Shown: one piece after another, positions 1 through 7,755 of the stretch | Layout of the letters: each line of letters opens with the position of its first letter | How positions within the stretch are numbered: position 1 is the first letter of the stretch | NCBI GenBank assembly: GCA_036569045.1 | Contig: DATCRI010000058.1 | Span: forward strand, 1 to 64,000 | Direction of reading: 5' to 3' | DNA: 64,000 bases | DNA from: Chthoniobacterales bacterium | GTDB taxonomy: Bacteria > Verrucomicrobiota > Verrucomicrobiia > Chthoniobacterales > JAATET01 | Notes under the pieces: model-generated | The model's database searches: none | The model's input: the letters and a program-made list of their open reading frames with translations, nothing else | Told to the model about the DNA's origin: nothing | Translations under genes and position numbers: made by a program

Positions 1-344
1 GCCCGGTTGGCATCATGCACGCCTACTACATCCTGTTCGAGCGCGAGCAGGGCTGGCTGCTGGCGTTGTGGTTCAGCGTCGTGCTGAACATCAACCTCGC
101 CCTGCTCAATCTCCTGCCTATCCCCGTGCTCGACGGCGGCCACATCACCCTCGCGATCATCGAAGGCATCCGCCGCCGTCCGATCAACGTCCGCATCCTC
201 GAGTTCATCCAGAACGGCTGCGCGCTGCTCATCGTCGGCTTCATGCTCTACGTCACGTTCTTCGACGTCCTCGATCTGAAGCCCGGCGGCAACGGCGGCA
301 GCCTGAAATTCCGCGCCGTCTCCGAGCAGACGACCGCGCCGTAG
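1..344 (+). CDS. rseP: Site-2 zinc metalloprotease (RseP/M50), C-terminal part
   Basis: This is the 3' end of a gene that starts before the window. The frame is open from base 3, and about 114 residues are visible. The sequence shows a hydrophobic stretch (LALWFSVVLNINLALLNLLP) followed by LPIPVLDGGH, the LDG motif that supplies the third zinc ligand in M50 intramembrane proteases, and then a last membrane helix (ALLIVGFMLYVTFFDV). In the family this enzyme cuts membrane-anchored anti-sigma factors or remnant signal peptides in the inner membrane. The HEXXH and PDZ parts lie outside the window. ispG follows 13 bases downstream, and rseP next to isoprenoid genes is a common arrangement. Confidence 0.88.
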   Translation, partial: PVGIMHAYYILFEREQGWLLALWFSVVLNINLALLNLLPIPVLDGGHITLAIIEGIRRRPINVRILEFIQNGCALLIVGFMLYVTFFDVLDLKPGGNGGSLKFRAVSEQTTAP

Positions 345-357
345 TCTCCGCACTCCC

Positions 358-2121
358 GTGGCCAGCTACGATTCTTACTGGTTCGCCAACGGTCGCCGCG
401 TCACCCGCGAGGTGCGCGTCGGTCGCGTGACCATCGGCGGAACGAACCCCGTTCGCGTGCAGTCGATGATCACCTGCGACACGATGGACACGGCCGCCTG
501 CGTGCAGCAGACGCTCGACCTCGTCGCCACCGGCTGCGAAATCGTCCGCATCACCGCGCCCACCGTGAAGGACGCGCGCAATTTGGAACATATCAAGGCC
601 GGCCTGCTCGCCGCCGGTTGCGACGTCCCAATCGTCGCCGACATCCATTTCAAGCCCGAGGCCGCGCTCGAGGCCGCGAACTGGGTCGAGAAAGTCCGCA
701 TCAATCCCGGCAACTACGCCGATTCGAAAAAATTCGCGACCCGCGAATACACCGACGCGGAATACGACGCCGAGCTCGGCCGCATCCGCGAGCGCTTTGC
801 CCCGCTCGTCGAGAAATGCCAGGCCCGCGGCATCGCCCTGCGCATTGGCACGAACCACGGCAGCCTCTCGGACCGCATCATGAACCGCTACGGCGATTCG
901 CCGCTCGGCATGGTCGAGAGCGCGCTGGAGTTCGCTCGCATCGCCCGCGACCTCGACTTCCACAACTTCGTCTTCTCGATGAAGTCGTCGAACCCGAAGG
1001 TGATGATCGCTGCGTATCGCCTGCTCGTCGCTCGACTCGACGAACTTGGCCCCGATTGGAATTACCCGATTCATCTCGGCGTCACCGAGGCCGGCGACGG
1101 CGAGGACGGCCGCATCAAGAGCGCGATCGGCATCGGCTCGCTCCTCCACGACGGCATCGGCGACACCATCCGCGTGTCATTGACGGAAGACAGCATCCAC
1201 GAGATCCCCGTGGCAAAGGCGCTCGTCGCCAGCGTTCAACATTCCGCAATCCCCAATCCGCAATCCGCAATTTTTTGGGATCCCTTTTCCTACAACCGCC
1301 GCCCCTGCCCGGCCATGCGGGCCGGCGATGTCGCCGTGGGCGGCGAGGAGACCATGCGCGTCGTCGTGCGCCAGCGCACCTTCGATCTGCTCGCCCACAA
1401 GCTCGACCGGCTCGGCGATTTCCAGCCCGAGATCGTCCTCGAGCAGGCGGGCATCCTGGAGATCGATCCCCGCGACGAAGCCGCCCTCCAGGCTGCCCGC
1501 GAGCTGCCCGAGTCGCGGCTCGTCGCCATTCCCGATGGCTGCGACCTCGACGTCATCAGCGCCTACCGCCTGCTCGCCCGCGCACTCGATCTCAGGCACG
1601 CCATCCTGCTCAAGGACACGTTCACGCCCTCCACCAACGCCACGAAGGATTTCCTGCCAACGCTCCTCACCGCCGCCACGAATCTCGGCGCGCTCCTTTG
1701 CGATGGCATTGGCGACGCCGTGCTCGTCCAGGGCGAATCCGCCCCCGGCCAGTCCCTCCGGCTCGCCTACAACACGCTCCAGGCCGCCGGCGCCCGCATT
1801 TTCAAGACGGACTACGTCGCCTGCCCGAGTTGCGGTCGCACGCTCTTCAACCTTCAGGAAACCACCGCCCGCATCAAGGCCGTCACCTCGCACCTCAAGG
1901 GCGTGCGCCTCGCCATCATGGGCTGCATCGTGAACGGGCCCGGCGAAATGGCCGACGCCGACTTCGGCTACGTCGGCGGCGCACCCGGCAAGGTGAATCT
2001 CTACGTCGGCAAGCAGGCCGTGAAGTTCAACATTCCCGAGGCCGAAGCCGTGGATCGCCTCATCGACCTCATCCGCGAGCACGGCAAATGGGTCGACGCC
2101 CCCGCCCAGCTCCCGGCCTGA
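358..2121 (+). CDS. ispG: 4-hydroxy-3-methylbut-2-enyl diphosphate synthase, long form
   Basis: IspG (GcpE) converts methylerythritol cyclodiphosphate to HMBPP in the MEP isoprenoid pathway, using a 4Fe-4S cluster. The 587-residue product is the long form known from chlamydiae, Bacteroidetes and plants, with an extra domain between the TIM barrel and the cluster domain. The N-terminus carries the substrate-barrel sequence VRVQSMITCDTMDT. The cluster ligands are visible as Cys489 and Cys492 (ACPSCGRTLF) and Cys523 (MGCIVNGPGE), with Glu530 as the usual fourth ligand. The start is GTG at 358, 13 bases after the protease stop. An odd heptamer tandem repeat (1241-1273) is read in frame within a linker near residues 295-306. 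Confidence 0.95.
   Translation: MASYDSYWFANGRRVTREVRVGRVTIGGTNPVRVQSMITCDTMDTAACVQQTLDLVATGCEIVRITAPTVKDARNLEHIKAGLLAAGCDVPIVADIHFKPEAALEAANWVEKVRINPGNYADSKKFATREYTDAEYDAELGRIRERFAPLVEKCQARGIALRIGTNHGSLSDRIMNRYGDSPLGMVESALEFARIARDLDFHNFVFSMKSSNPKVMIAAYRLLVARLDELGPDWNYPIHLGVTEAGDGEDGRIKSAIGIGSLLHDGIGDTIRVSLTEDSIHEIPVAKALVASVQHSAIPNPQSAIFWDPFSYNRRPCPAMRAGDVAVGGEETMRVVVRQRTFDLLAHKLDRLGDFQPEIVLEQAGILEIDPRDEAALQAARELPESRLVAIPDGCDLDVISAYRLLARALDLRHAILLKDTFTPSTNATKDFLPTLLTAATNLGALLCDGIGDAVLVQGESAPGQSLRLAYNTLQAAGARIFKTDYVACPSCGRTLFNLQETTARIKAVTSHLKGVRLAIMGCIVNGPGEMADADFGYVGGAPGKVNLYVGKQAVKFNIPEAEAVDRLIDLIREHGKWVDAPAQLPA
1241..1273 (+). repeat. CAATCCG heptamer tandem repeat inside ispG
   Basis: After ATTCCG the sequence reads CAATCCC, CAATCCG, CAATCCG, CAATTTT, so three near-identical seven-base units plus a decaying fourth. 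It is read in frame as SAIPNPQSAI in a linker of IspG. Its base pattern differs from the surrounding GC-rich codons, which suggests a simple repeat or a dispersed element that entered the gene and was tolerated. Confidence 0.75.
2005..2030 (+). repeat. 26-bp direct repeat, copy A (inside ispG)
   Basis: These 26 bases, coding VGKQAVKF in IspG, recur without mismatch at 3084-3109 in the intergenic space upstream of the PEP-CTERM gene. Flanks differ on both sides. Confidence 0.85.
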
Positions 2122-3039
2122 TCACTCGGGCGGGGCGATCTCGGGGCGGATCGAAACAGCCCTGTCCGACGGAAAATCCTTCGGCACGGAGGAATCGACC
2201 TCGCGGCCGGCCAGCCATTCGAGCACACGCGGGATGATTGTCTGCACACCGGCGCAGCGCAGACTCGCCGGCTGCGTGTCGCCGGCCCAGACATGGCCGA
2301 AGGTCGAAACATAAGCCCTCCCCTTGCCGTAGTGCGTCACCCACTCGGAGGGCCAGGCGTATTGCGGATTCCCAGGATCGCTCACGCAGGAGAGCACCTC
2401 GAGATTTTCCGCCGGCCCGCGGCAATAGCGATACACTTCCAGCATCGGCGATTTCCACGCCCGCGGCAGCCCCTTGTGGATCGGGTGCTCCCCGAGCCGC
2501 ACGATCACGCCGTCGATGCGCGCCGGATGTCCCGTATTCTCGCCTTCCCCGGCCGGGATGCGCACCACTTCTCCCTTTTCATCGATGCGAATCGAAGGCC
2601 CATAGTTCTTATCCCGCCAGAGGAGGCCGGTGATCTGCTCGTATTCCTTCCATCCGCGAAAGGAATTCTGGGCGCTGTGATAGATGTAGACGCCGCCTCC
2701 GTCCCGCACATAGCGGGCAAAATCCTCACGCACGGCCTCCGGCCACTCCAACCCATTGCCCAGGTTGTTGCACGTCTGGATCACGACGTCGTAATCGGAA
2801 AACTTCGGCCGCCACTGCGCCCAGGCCGGATCGTCGCGCGTCGACGGCGACGTGCTCACGTCCACATCGAAGCGACCATTCGCGGCAAGCACGCCGCGCA
2901 GCAACTTCGTGGTGAGCTTCCAGTCGTGATTGCTGAATCCGTCCACGATGAGCACCCGGATGCGATCCCCGCCCGTCGGAGAATCCGCGGCGTGCAAAAA
3001 CGAGCCCAGGAGAAACAACGGAAAGAGAAGCCAGCGCAT
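2122..3039 (-). CDS. Secreted ThuA-domain protein
   Basis: The product (305 residues) begins with a signal peptide (MRWLLFPLFLLGSFLHAA) and continues with a ThuA-like, glutamine-amidotransferase-fold domain. Recognisable pieces are RVLIVDGFSNHDWK at the N-terminus, YDVVIQTCNN, the GGGVYIYHSAQNSF turn, and VTHYGKGRAYVSTFGH near the C-terminus. ThuA-like proteins are frequent in Verrucomicrobia and Planctomycetes and are usually linked to carbohydrate use, but the reaction is unknown. I chose ATG at 3039 because the signal peptide follows directly. A GTG 12 codons upstream would put polar residues before it. The gene is transcribed towards ispG and stands alone. Confidence 0.8.
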   Translation of the reverse strand: MRWLLFPLFLLGSFLHAADSPTGGDRIRVLIVDGFSNHDWKLTTKLLRGVLAANGRFDVDVSTSPSTRDDPAWAQWRPKFSDYDVVIQTCNNLGNGLEWPEAVREDFARYVRDGGGVYIYHSAQNSFRGWKEYEQITGLLWRDKNYGPSIRIDEKGEVVRIPAGEGENTGHPARIDGVIVRLGEHPIHKGLPRAWKSPMLEVYRYCRGPAENLEVLSCVSDPGNPQYAWPSEWVTHYGKGRAYVSTFGHVWAGDTQPASLRCAGVQTIIPRVLEWLAGREVDSSVPKDFPSDRAVSIRPEIAPPE

Positions 3040-3083
3040 GGAGGGGAAAAGGGGAAGGCTCACCCCTATCCGCACGCATGGAG

Positions 3084-3109
3084 GTCGGCAAGCAGGCCGT
3101 GAAGTTCAA
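3084..3109 (+). repeat. 26-bp direct repeat, copy B (intergenic)
   Basis: Exact copy of bases 2005-2030 of ispG, lying between the divergent ThuA and PEP-CTERM genes. It has no obvious reading frame of its own and no neighbouring ispG sequence, so it looks like a short duplicated patch, not a gene remnant. Confidence 0.85.
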
Positions 3110-3205
3110 AAATGGCCGATGCCCGCGCCCCTGTCTCCAGAAACCCCGGCGCCGCGCGGAATATTGCATCGACGCCCCGCCCCGCGCGCGGCAAACCTTT
3201 CGACC

Positions 3206-4006
3206 ATGCCTTCCATCTGGCGAAGTTTCCTCGGGTGCCTGTTTGCGGCCGTCGCCGCAGCTTCCGCCCAAACCACCTGGACCGCCAACCCCGTCGCGGA
3301 CACCTTCGTGACGACGGGTCCCTCGAACGATCTCACGACGAAAAACTACGGCGCCCTCGGCGCCCTCGAAATCTCGGGCAGCGCCGCGAGTCGCGCCGGC
3401 TCCGGCTTCCGCGGCATCTTCGACACGGCCATCCGCTTCGATCTCGCGGCGGCGAAGGCCACCTTCGACGCCGCCTATGGCGCGGGCATGTGGCAGGTGC
3501 AAAGCATCTCGCTGCAACTCGCCACCACCACCGCCTCCGGCAACGCCATGTTCAACACAAACAGCACCGGGCAGTTCTCGATCATCTGGATGCAGAACGA
3601 CAGCTGGGCCGAGGGAACCGGGGCCACGCCGGCCGACGGCCTCACCTACGCCACCCTGCCCGGCTTCCTCAGCGGGGCCGACCAGAACGTGGGGACCTTT
3701 ACCTTCGACACCACCGTGGGCGGCGCCGACGGTGCACTGTCCGTTTACACGCTCTCGCCCGGCAGCGGGTTGACCAGTGACGTCCTATCCGGCGACCTCG
3801 CCAGCTTTGAACTCCTCGCCGCCACCTCCGGCGTGAGCTACCTCGTGAATTCCTCGACCTTCGGCACCGCCAGCCGCCGCCCGCTGCTCAGCATCACCGC
3901 CGTCGCCGTGCCGGAACCCGCGATGTGGAGCAGCCTCGCCATTGGCCTCCTTGCCCTCGGCGCTTATCAGCGATGGCATCGGCGACGCGGTTCTCTTGCT
4001 GGGTAA
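3206..4006 (+). CDS. PEP-CTERM-sorted secreted protein
   Basis: A 266-residue exported protein. It has a signal peptide ending ...AAASAQTT, a beta-rich body with many Thr, Ser and Gly, and a textbook PEP-CTERM tail: VPEPAMWSSLAIGLLALGAY followed by QRWHRRR. In the family the PEP motif and helix are recognised by exosortase and the protein is moved to the outer surface, often into biofilm matrix. The body contains the DNRP/TGFb-like pattern of surface domains such as ADTFVTTGPSNDLTTKNYG, which resembles the start of carbohydrate- or DNA-binding beta-sandwich modules. The start ATG at 3206 is immediately followed by the signal peptide. No exosortase is in this window. Confidence 0.85.
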   Translation: MPSIWRSFLGCLFAAVAAASAQTTWTANPVADTFVTTGPSNDLTTKNYGALGALEISGSAASRAGSGFRGIFDTAIRFDLAAAKATFDAAYGAGMWQVQSISLQLATTTASGNAMFNTNSTGQFSIIWMQNDSWAEGTGATPADGLTYATLPGFLSGADQNVGTFTFDTTVGGADGALSVYTLSPGSGLTSDVLSGDLASFELLAATSGVSYLVNSSTFGTASRRPLLSITAVAVPEPAMWSSLAIGLLALGAYQRWHRRRGSLAG

Positions 4007-4131
4007 GGAAGCCTCGGGACCGTCGGAGGCGCGGGTCATCAATTGTGTTGTGGTTTCTTTGCGCTCCGGCAACTTTCAGCGACGTGAAACCAGGGTCCCG
4101 AATTTCCGCAACCCAACTTCCCGGAAGGCGG

Positions 4132-4674
4132 ATGATCGCATTCACCGTTGCCCTCCTCACGATGATCCTCGCCCTGACAGTGCCTCCCGCGAGGGCCGAG
4201 CCCGAGCCAAAGGCGCCAAACTTCCAGCGCCTGGCAGGCCTATACATCGGCGTCTTCACCTATTCCGGTCCCAGGGGCCGCTTCGACGGCACGGCGGCAC
4301 TCCTGATTTTGTCGCGCACGAGCGATCATCTCGTGGCCAGACTGACCCTCAATCCCGCCCCACAATATCAACAGGGGGGCTGGAACTGCAGCATCGAGAT
4401 CCAGGACCTCTCGATCGACATCAACGACGCGATCCCCTTCGACAAGGGCAGGACCGGAGCGGATGGCAGCATCACATTTGTCGAAAAGGGAGATCTGATC
4501 TTCGTGTCCGATCCCCTGCCCTTCAAAAAGAAGGGCATCGAAGGCAATGCCCGGATCAACTGGGAAAAGGATGGTCCGGACTTCGGCATGTCGATGACCG
4601 TTCGCACGCACAGGGGAGACGATCCGCAGCCGACCATTCACCTCCTTTTCAGCGGCAGCAAAACCCAGAACTAA
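4132..4674 (+). CDS. Small secreted protein of unknown function
   Basis: The product is 180 residues with a clear signal peptide (MIAFTVALLTMILALTVPPARA) and a mature domain rich in beta-type sequence. I do not recognise a family. Visible features are LAGLYIGVFTYSG, a single cysteine (GGWNCSIEI), and a basic patch (LPFKKKGIEGNARI). The ATG at 4132 is preceded by CCGGAAGGCGG, a reasonable ribosome binding site, and is the only start that places the signal peptide at the N-terminus. It lies 125 bases after the PEP-CTERM gene and on the same strand, so it may be co-transcribed. Likely periplasmic or secreted. Confidence 0.65.
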   Translation: MIAFTVALLTMILALTVPPARAEPEPKAPNFQRLAGLYIGVFTYSGPRGRFDGTAALLILSRTSDHLVARLTLNPAPQYQQGGWNCSIEIQDLSIDINDAIPFDKGRTGADGSITFVEKGDLIFVSDPLPFKKKGIEGNARINWEKDGPDFGMSMTVRTHRGDDPQPTIHLLFSGSKTQN

Positions 4675-4750
4675 AGGCGCGTTGGCCCGCTCGTGGGCGA
4701 AGCACTGGATTCGGTTGAATCCGATGGCTCGTGCGATCACCTTCTTCGCC

Positions 4751-5503
4751 ATGCGAACCGCCATCTTCCTGCTCGGCACGCTCTGGGTCTTCGCGAATTC
4801 CGCACTTTCGGCCCCGCTACCCTCCGACTGCTCGCAGCTCATCGTCGGCCTTGCCGATTCGTGGGACGCAAACGTCGGCCGCATCCAATGTTTCGAGCGC
4901 GACGGCAAGACGTGGCGCGCCGTCTCCGCTCCGCAGCGCGTCCTCTTCGGCACGAACGGCCTCGCGTGGGGAATCGGAGTTGCCGGCCAGAACGAGCCCG
5001 GCAAACACAAGGTCGAGAGCGACAAGCGCGCGCCCGCCGGCCTCTTCGCCCTCGGCAAGGTCTACACCTACGAGAGGGCGCTTCCCGCCGGCTCGGACTA
5101 CCCGTTCTTCACGGTCACCCCCGCCGACTGCTGGATCGAGGACCCCACCTTGCCCGGCTACAACACCCACGTGCGCGTGGACCCCGCGAACCCGCCTCCG
5201 TGGTTCAAGAAGCAGCAGATGAAGCAGGACGACTTCGCCCATCACTGGAAGATTGAGATCCTCCACAACTCGAACCCGCCCCAGCCCGGCGCCGGCAGCG
5301 CGATCTTCTTCCACATCCAGCGCGGCCCAAACAAACACTCCAGCGGCTGCACCACGATGCCCCAGCCCGCGCTCCTCTCGATCATCCGTTGGCTCCGCGC
5401 CGACGAGCACCCGCACTACGTCCTCCTTCCCGTCGCCGAATACCGCGCCAAGTGGAAAGCCTGGGGCCTGCCCTCGCCCGCCCTGGTCAGTGCCGGAAGT
5501 TAG
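4751..5503 (+). CDS. Exported YkuD-like L,D-transpeptidase family protein
   Basis: The product (250 residues) has a signal peptide (MRTAIFLLGTLWVFANSALSAP) and a YkuD-type catalytic region. The sequence shows KRAPAGLFALGKVYTY, matching the TPxGxF part of the family, then SAIFFHIQRG, followed by KHSSGCTTMP with catalytic Cys200 about 14 residues after the histidine. L,D-transpeptidases form 3-3 crosslinks in peptidoglycan or attach proteins to it, in the periplasm. Start ATG at 4751 was chosen for the signal peptide. An upstream in-frame ATG at 4724 would add nine residues. The stop codon lies in the loop of a short perfect palindrome (5493-5510). Confidence 0.75.
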   Translation: MRTAIFLLGTLWVFANSALSAPLPSDCSQLIVGLADSWDANVGRIQCFERDGKTWRAVSAPQRVLFGTNGLAWGIGVAGQNEPGKHKVESDKRAPAGLFALGKVYTYERALPAGSDYPFFTVTPADCWIEDPTLPGYNTHVRVDPANPPPWFKKQQMKQDDFAHHWKIEILHNSNPPQPGAGSAIFFHIQRGPNKHSSGCTTMPQPALLSIIRWLRADEHPHYVLLPVAEYRAKWKAWGLPSPALVSAGS

Positions 5504-5510
5504 CTTCCGG
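5493..5510 (+). repeat. Perfect 7-bp palindrome over a stop codon
   Basis: CCGGAAG, loop TTAG, CTTCCGG. The TAG in the loop is the stop codon of the L,D-transpeptidase gene. No T-run follows, so it is not a classic terminator. It directly abuts the longer imperfect hairpin at 5512-5633 and may be part of the same dispersed element. Confidence 0.6.
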
Positions 5511-5511
5511 A

Positions 5512-5633
5512 ATCACGCAGAGATGCAGAAGCACAGAGAGATTAAACACAGGAATGATCACCACCCTCTCCTACCTTCCAGCTTTTCTTGGAGGCCCCAG
5601 AAACTCCTCCGTGTCTCCGCACCTCTGCGCGAG
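5512..5633 (+). repeat. Imperfect hairpin repeat of the CGCAGAG type
   Basis: The left arm (5512-5541, ATCACGCAGAGATGCAGAAG...) and the right arm (5604-5633, ...CACCTCTGCGCGAG) are inverted copies with roughly 22 of 30 matches, separated by about 60 bases. Arms of this CGCAGAGRYGCAGA type are a dispersed intergenic repeat that I have seen in several environmental bacterial genomes. No credible gene lies here. Confidence 0.65.
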
Positions 5634-5642
5634 TCCCGAATC

Positions 5643-6167
5643 TCAATCCTCCGGGGGCGTCAGCCCGCGCGCCTCGAACCACATCCGCAGGAACTGGATG
5701 TCCCCTCGATCCTTCTCGCGATTTGCGCGCCGCTTCATCCGCCAGAGCAACTCCGGGCTCGCAAACGGAACCGCCACCCCATCGATCTCGTGCACGGTAA
5801 CGCTGCGGGAGGCCTCCGCGAAATCAATGCCTGACGCCTTCGCCATGAGATCGACGAGAATTTCGTCAGCCACGCGCACGACCACATAGCGGCCCACCTC
5901 GCCCGCTTCGAGTTCCCGAACGCATCCATCGGGAAGCGTCGCCAGGGCAGCAAAGACCTTCGCTTCGTTCTCCAAGGTTGCGTCGATCACCAGATCGACA
6001 TCCTGGGTATTTCGCGAATATCCCGCCGCGCGAATCGCGAAGCCGCCCACGACAACGTAGGCTGCGTCCCGCGCGTTCAGTTCCCGGCAAAGCGCGACCA
6101 AATCCTCGAGCGAAGGCTCTCGCGGGATCAGCTCTCCCGTTTCCGGGTCATGTGGTCCATTAGCCAT
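5643..6167 (-). CDS. Nucleotidyltransferase, possible toxin of a two-gene unit
   Basis: The 174-residue product has a minimal nucleotidyltransferase fold. The sequence AYVVVGGFAIRAAGYSRNTQDVDLVI gives the GG helix and the DxD metal site (DVDLVID). A later acidic strand (EILVDLMAK) can supply the third carboxylate. The C-terminal LLWRMKRRANREKDRGDIQFL matches the helical end of small nucleotidyltransferases found in toxin-antitoxin pairs. It overlaps the preceding small gene by 40 bases, so the two are translated together. ATG at 6167 is used because the upstream part of the frame coincides with that partner. Related enzymes modify tRNA or a partner protein, but the target here is unknown. Confidence 0.72.
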   Translation of the reverse strand: MANGPHDPETGELIPREPSLEDLVALCRELNARDAAYVVVGGFAIRAAGYSRNTQDVDLVIDATLENEAKVFAALATLPDGCVRELEAGEVGRYVVVRVADEILVDLMAKASGIDFAEASRSVTVHEIDGVAVPFASPELLWRMKRRANREKDRGDIQFLRMWFEARGLTPPED

Positions 6168-6349
6168 GCGTCCGCTTCCGCGAAGGTGGAAAAACGATAA
6201 ACCCCGCGCCGCACACGCAAGCCAAACCCGGCGTCCCGCCATTGCTCCTTGCCTCGTTTTTCTTCAGGGATCAATCGGAGCGGTGCCGGAAGGCGACGCC
6301 GGCCAACCGTTTTCCCCACGGGATCGTCGAGATTGAAGATCGGCTCCAC
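6128..6349 (-). CDS. Small partner protein of the nucleotidyltransferase (antitoxin-like)
   Basis: A 73-residue, strongly basic protein starting at GTG 6349. It has a conserved-looking C-terminal module, RRGVYRFSTFAEADAWLMDH, which resembles short proteins I associate with the gene just upstream of small nucleotidyltransferases. Its 3' end overlaps the next gene by 40 bases in another frame, a typical toxin-antitoxin layout with the smaller gene first. No DNA-binding motif is obvious. The role as antitoxin is inferred from size, order and overlap only. Confidence 0.55.
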   Translation of the reverse strand: MEPIFNLDDPVGKTVGRRRLPAPLRLIPEEKRGKEQWRDAGFGLRVRRGVYRFSTFAEADAWLMDHMTRKRES

Positions 6350-6585
6350 GGCGGCAACCTAACGCCGCCCGCCAGAACTGCCAAGGCGGTATCGCGAGAA
6401 GCGCGGTGATCCATACAGGGACGCAAGAGAGCAGTGAAATTCCCGTTTCGCGAAAGAAGGCAGGCAGAGAAAACCCGGGAGGTGCGGCTGGCGGGTTCTC
6501 TTTCCGTGTCTTCGCGCTCCCAGACGATTCACCTCCAGCAAAACCATTTGCCACACGGGGAGATGGGGCGTAACGAATATTTATT

Positions 6586-6819
6586 ATGAATCCTTTGTTC
6601 GCCCTCGGCATGCCGGGCATGCAGGAACTGCTCCTCATTCTCGTGATCGTGCTCGTGCTCTTCGGCGCCAAGCGCCTTCCCGAGCTCGCTCGCGGTCTCG
6701 GCCAGAGCATGAACGAATTCCGCAAGGCCAAGGATGAGTTCCAGAGCGAGCTTCACCGCGTCACCGAGGAGCCCGCTCCGAAGACGGCCGACGCGAAGCC
6801 CGTCGACAAGTCCGCCTGA
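6586..6819 (+). CDS. tatA: Sec-independent translocase subunit TatA/TatE
   Basis: The 77-residue product has the TatA layout: a short N-terminal membrane helix (MQELLLILVIVLVLFGAKRLPEL), the hinge FGAKRLPELARGLG, an amphipathic helix (QSMNEFRKAKDEFQSEL), and a charged unstructured tail. TatA forms the pore-like assembly that moves folded proteins across the inner membrane. tatB and tatC are not in the window. The region just upstream is AT-rich (TATTTATT) and may hold the promoter. The gene is 27 bases before the phosphatase gene. Confidence 0.92.
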   Translation: MNPLFALGMPGMQELLLILVIVLVLFGAKRLPELARGLGQSMNEFRKAKDEFQSELHRVTEEPAPKTADAKPVDKSA

Positions 6820-6846
6820 GTCCGCCCGGCGCCCGCAGGTTCCCGG

Positions 6847-7752
6847 ATGAGGCATCCTCGGCCGCTCGACATTCTCCTCGTCCTCGCCGGCTTCGCCAGC
6901 CTGTGCCTCCCCGCCCGGGCGGCAGATCCCTTCACGATCGTCTCGTATAACGTCCGAAACTGGCTCGCGACCGATCGCTTTGTTACCGGGCAACCCCAAC
7001 CGGAGTCCGCGAAGACCGATGCCGAGAAAGACGCCGCGGTCGCCGTCATCGTCGCCCACCGCCCCGCCGTCGTCGGCATTCAGGAAATCGGGAGCCGCGA
7101 CGACCTCGCAGACCTGAGCCGCCGCCTGAAGGCCGCCGGCCTCGACCTCCCCCACACCGAATGGCACGAGGGCATCGATTCCGAGCGCCACGTCGCCGTG
7201 CTCAGCCGTTTTCCCATCGTCGAACGCGCCTCGCAGGATCGCATCGACATCGACATCGACGGCCGCCCGAACGGCATGCAGCGCGGCATTCTCGACGTCA
7301 CCATCGAGCCCGCCCCAGGCTACCGCCTCCGCCTCATCGGCCTGCATCTCAAATCCCGGCGCAAGGTGCCCAACGTCGACGAGGCCACGCTTCGCGCCAG
7401 GGAAGCATGGAGCGTCCGCCAGTATCTCGACGGTATCCTCGACAAGGCGCCGAACACCCGCCTCCTGCTCTTCGGCGACCTCAACGCCTCGAAGGATGCC
7501 TATCCCGTGCGCGAGATCCTCGGCCCGCCCGGACCCACCCGCCTCACCGACATCCCGGTCGCCGACAGCCGCGGCGAACGGTGGACCCATTACTTCACGA
7601 CCGCCGACGAATACAGCCGCATCGATTTCTTCATGGCCAGCACCGCGCTGCTGCCCCAGATTGATCGCCAAAAATCCGGCGTGGACGATTCCCCGCGCTG
7701 GCACGACGCCAGCGACCACCGCGCCCTCTTCCTCACGATCGACCCTCCCTGA
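6847..7752 (+). CDS. Secreted endonuclease/exonuclease/phosphatase family protein
   Basis: The 301-residue product starts with a signal peptide (ending LPARAAD) and is otherwise a single EEP (DNase I-like) domain. Family motifs are visible in order: FTIVSYNVRNW, VVGIQEIGSRDD with the metal-binding Glu, RLIGLHLKSRR, LLLFGDLNAS with the catalytic Asp and Asn, SRIDFFM, and ASDHRALFLTI with the C-terminal catalytic His. All catalytic positions are present. Substrates in this family range from nucleic acids to phospholipids and inositol phosphates, so the target cannot be named. It lies three bases before the TlpA-like gene and probably shares its transcript. Confidence 0.82.
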   Translation: MRHPRPLDILLVLAGFASLCLPARAADPFTIVSYNVRNWLATDRFVTGQPQPESAKTDAEKDAAVAVIVAHRPAVVGIQEIGSRDDLADLSRRLKAAGLDLPHTEWHEGIDSERHVAVLSRFPIVERASQDRIDIDIDGRPNGMQRGILDVTIEPAPGYRLRLIGLHLKSRRKVPNVDEATLRAREAWSVRQYLDGILDKAPNTRLLLFGDLNASKDAYPVREILGPPGPTRLTDIPVADSRGERWTHYFTTADEYSRIDFFMASTALLPQIDRQKSGVDDSPRWHDASDHRALFLTIDPP

Positions 7753-7755
7753 CTC

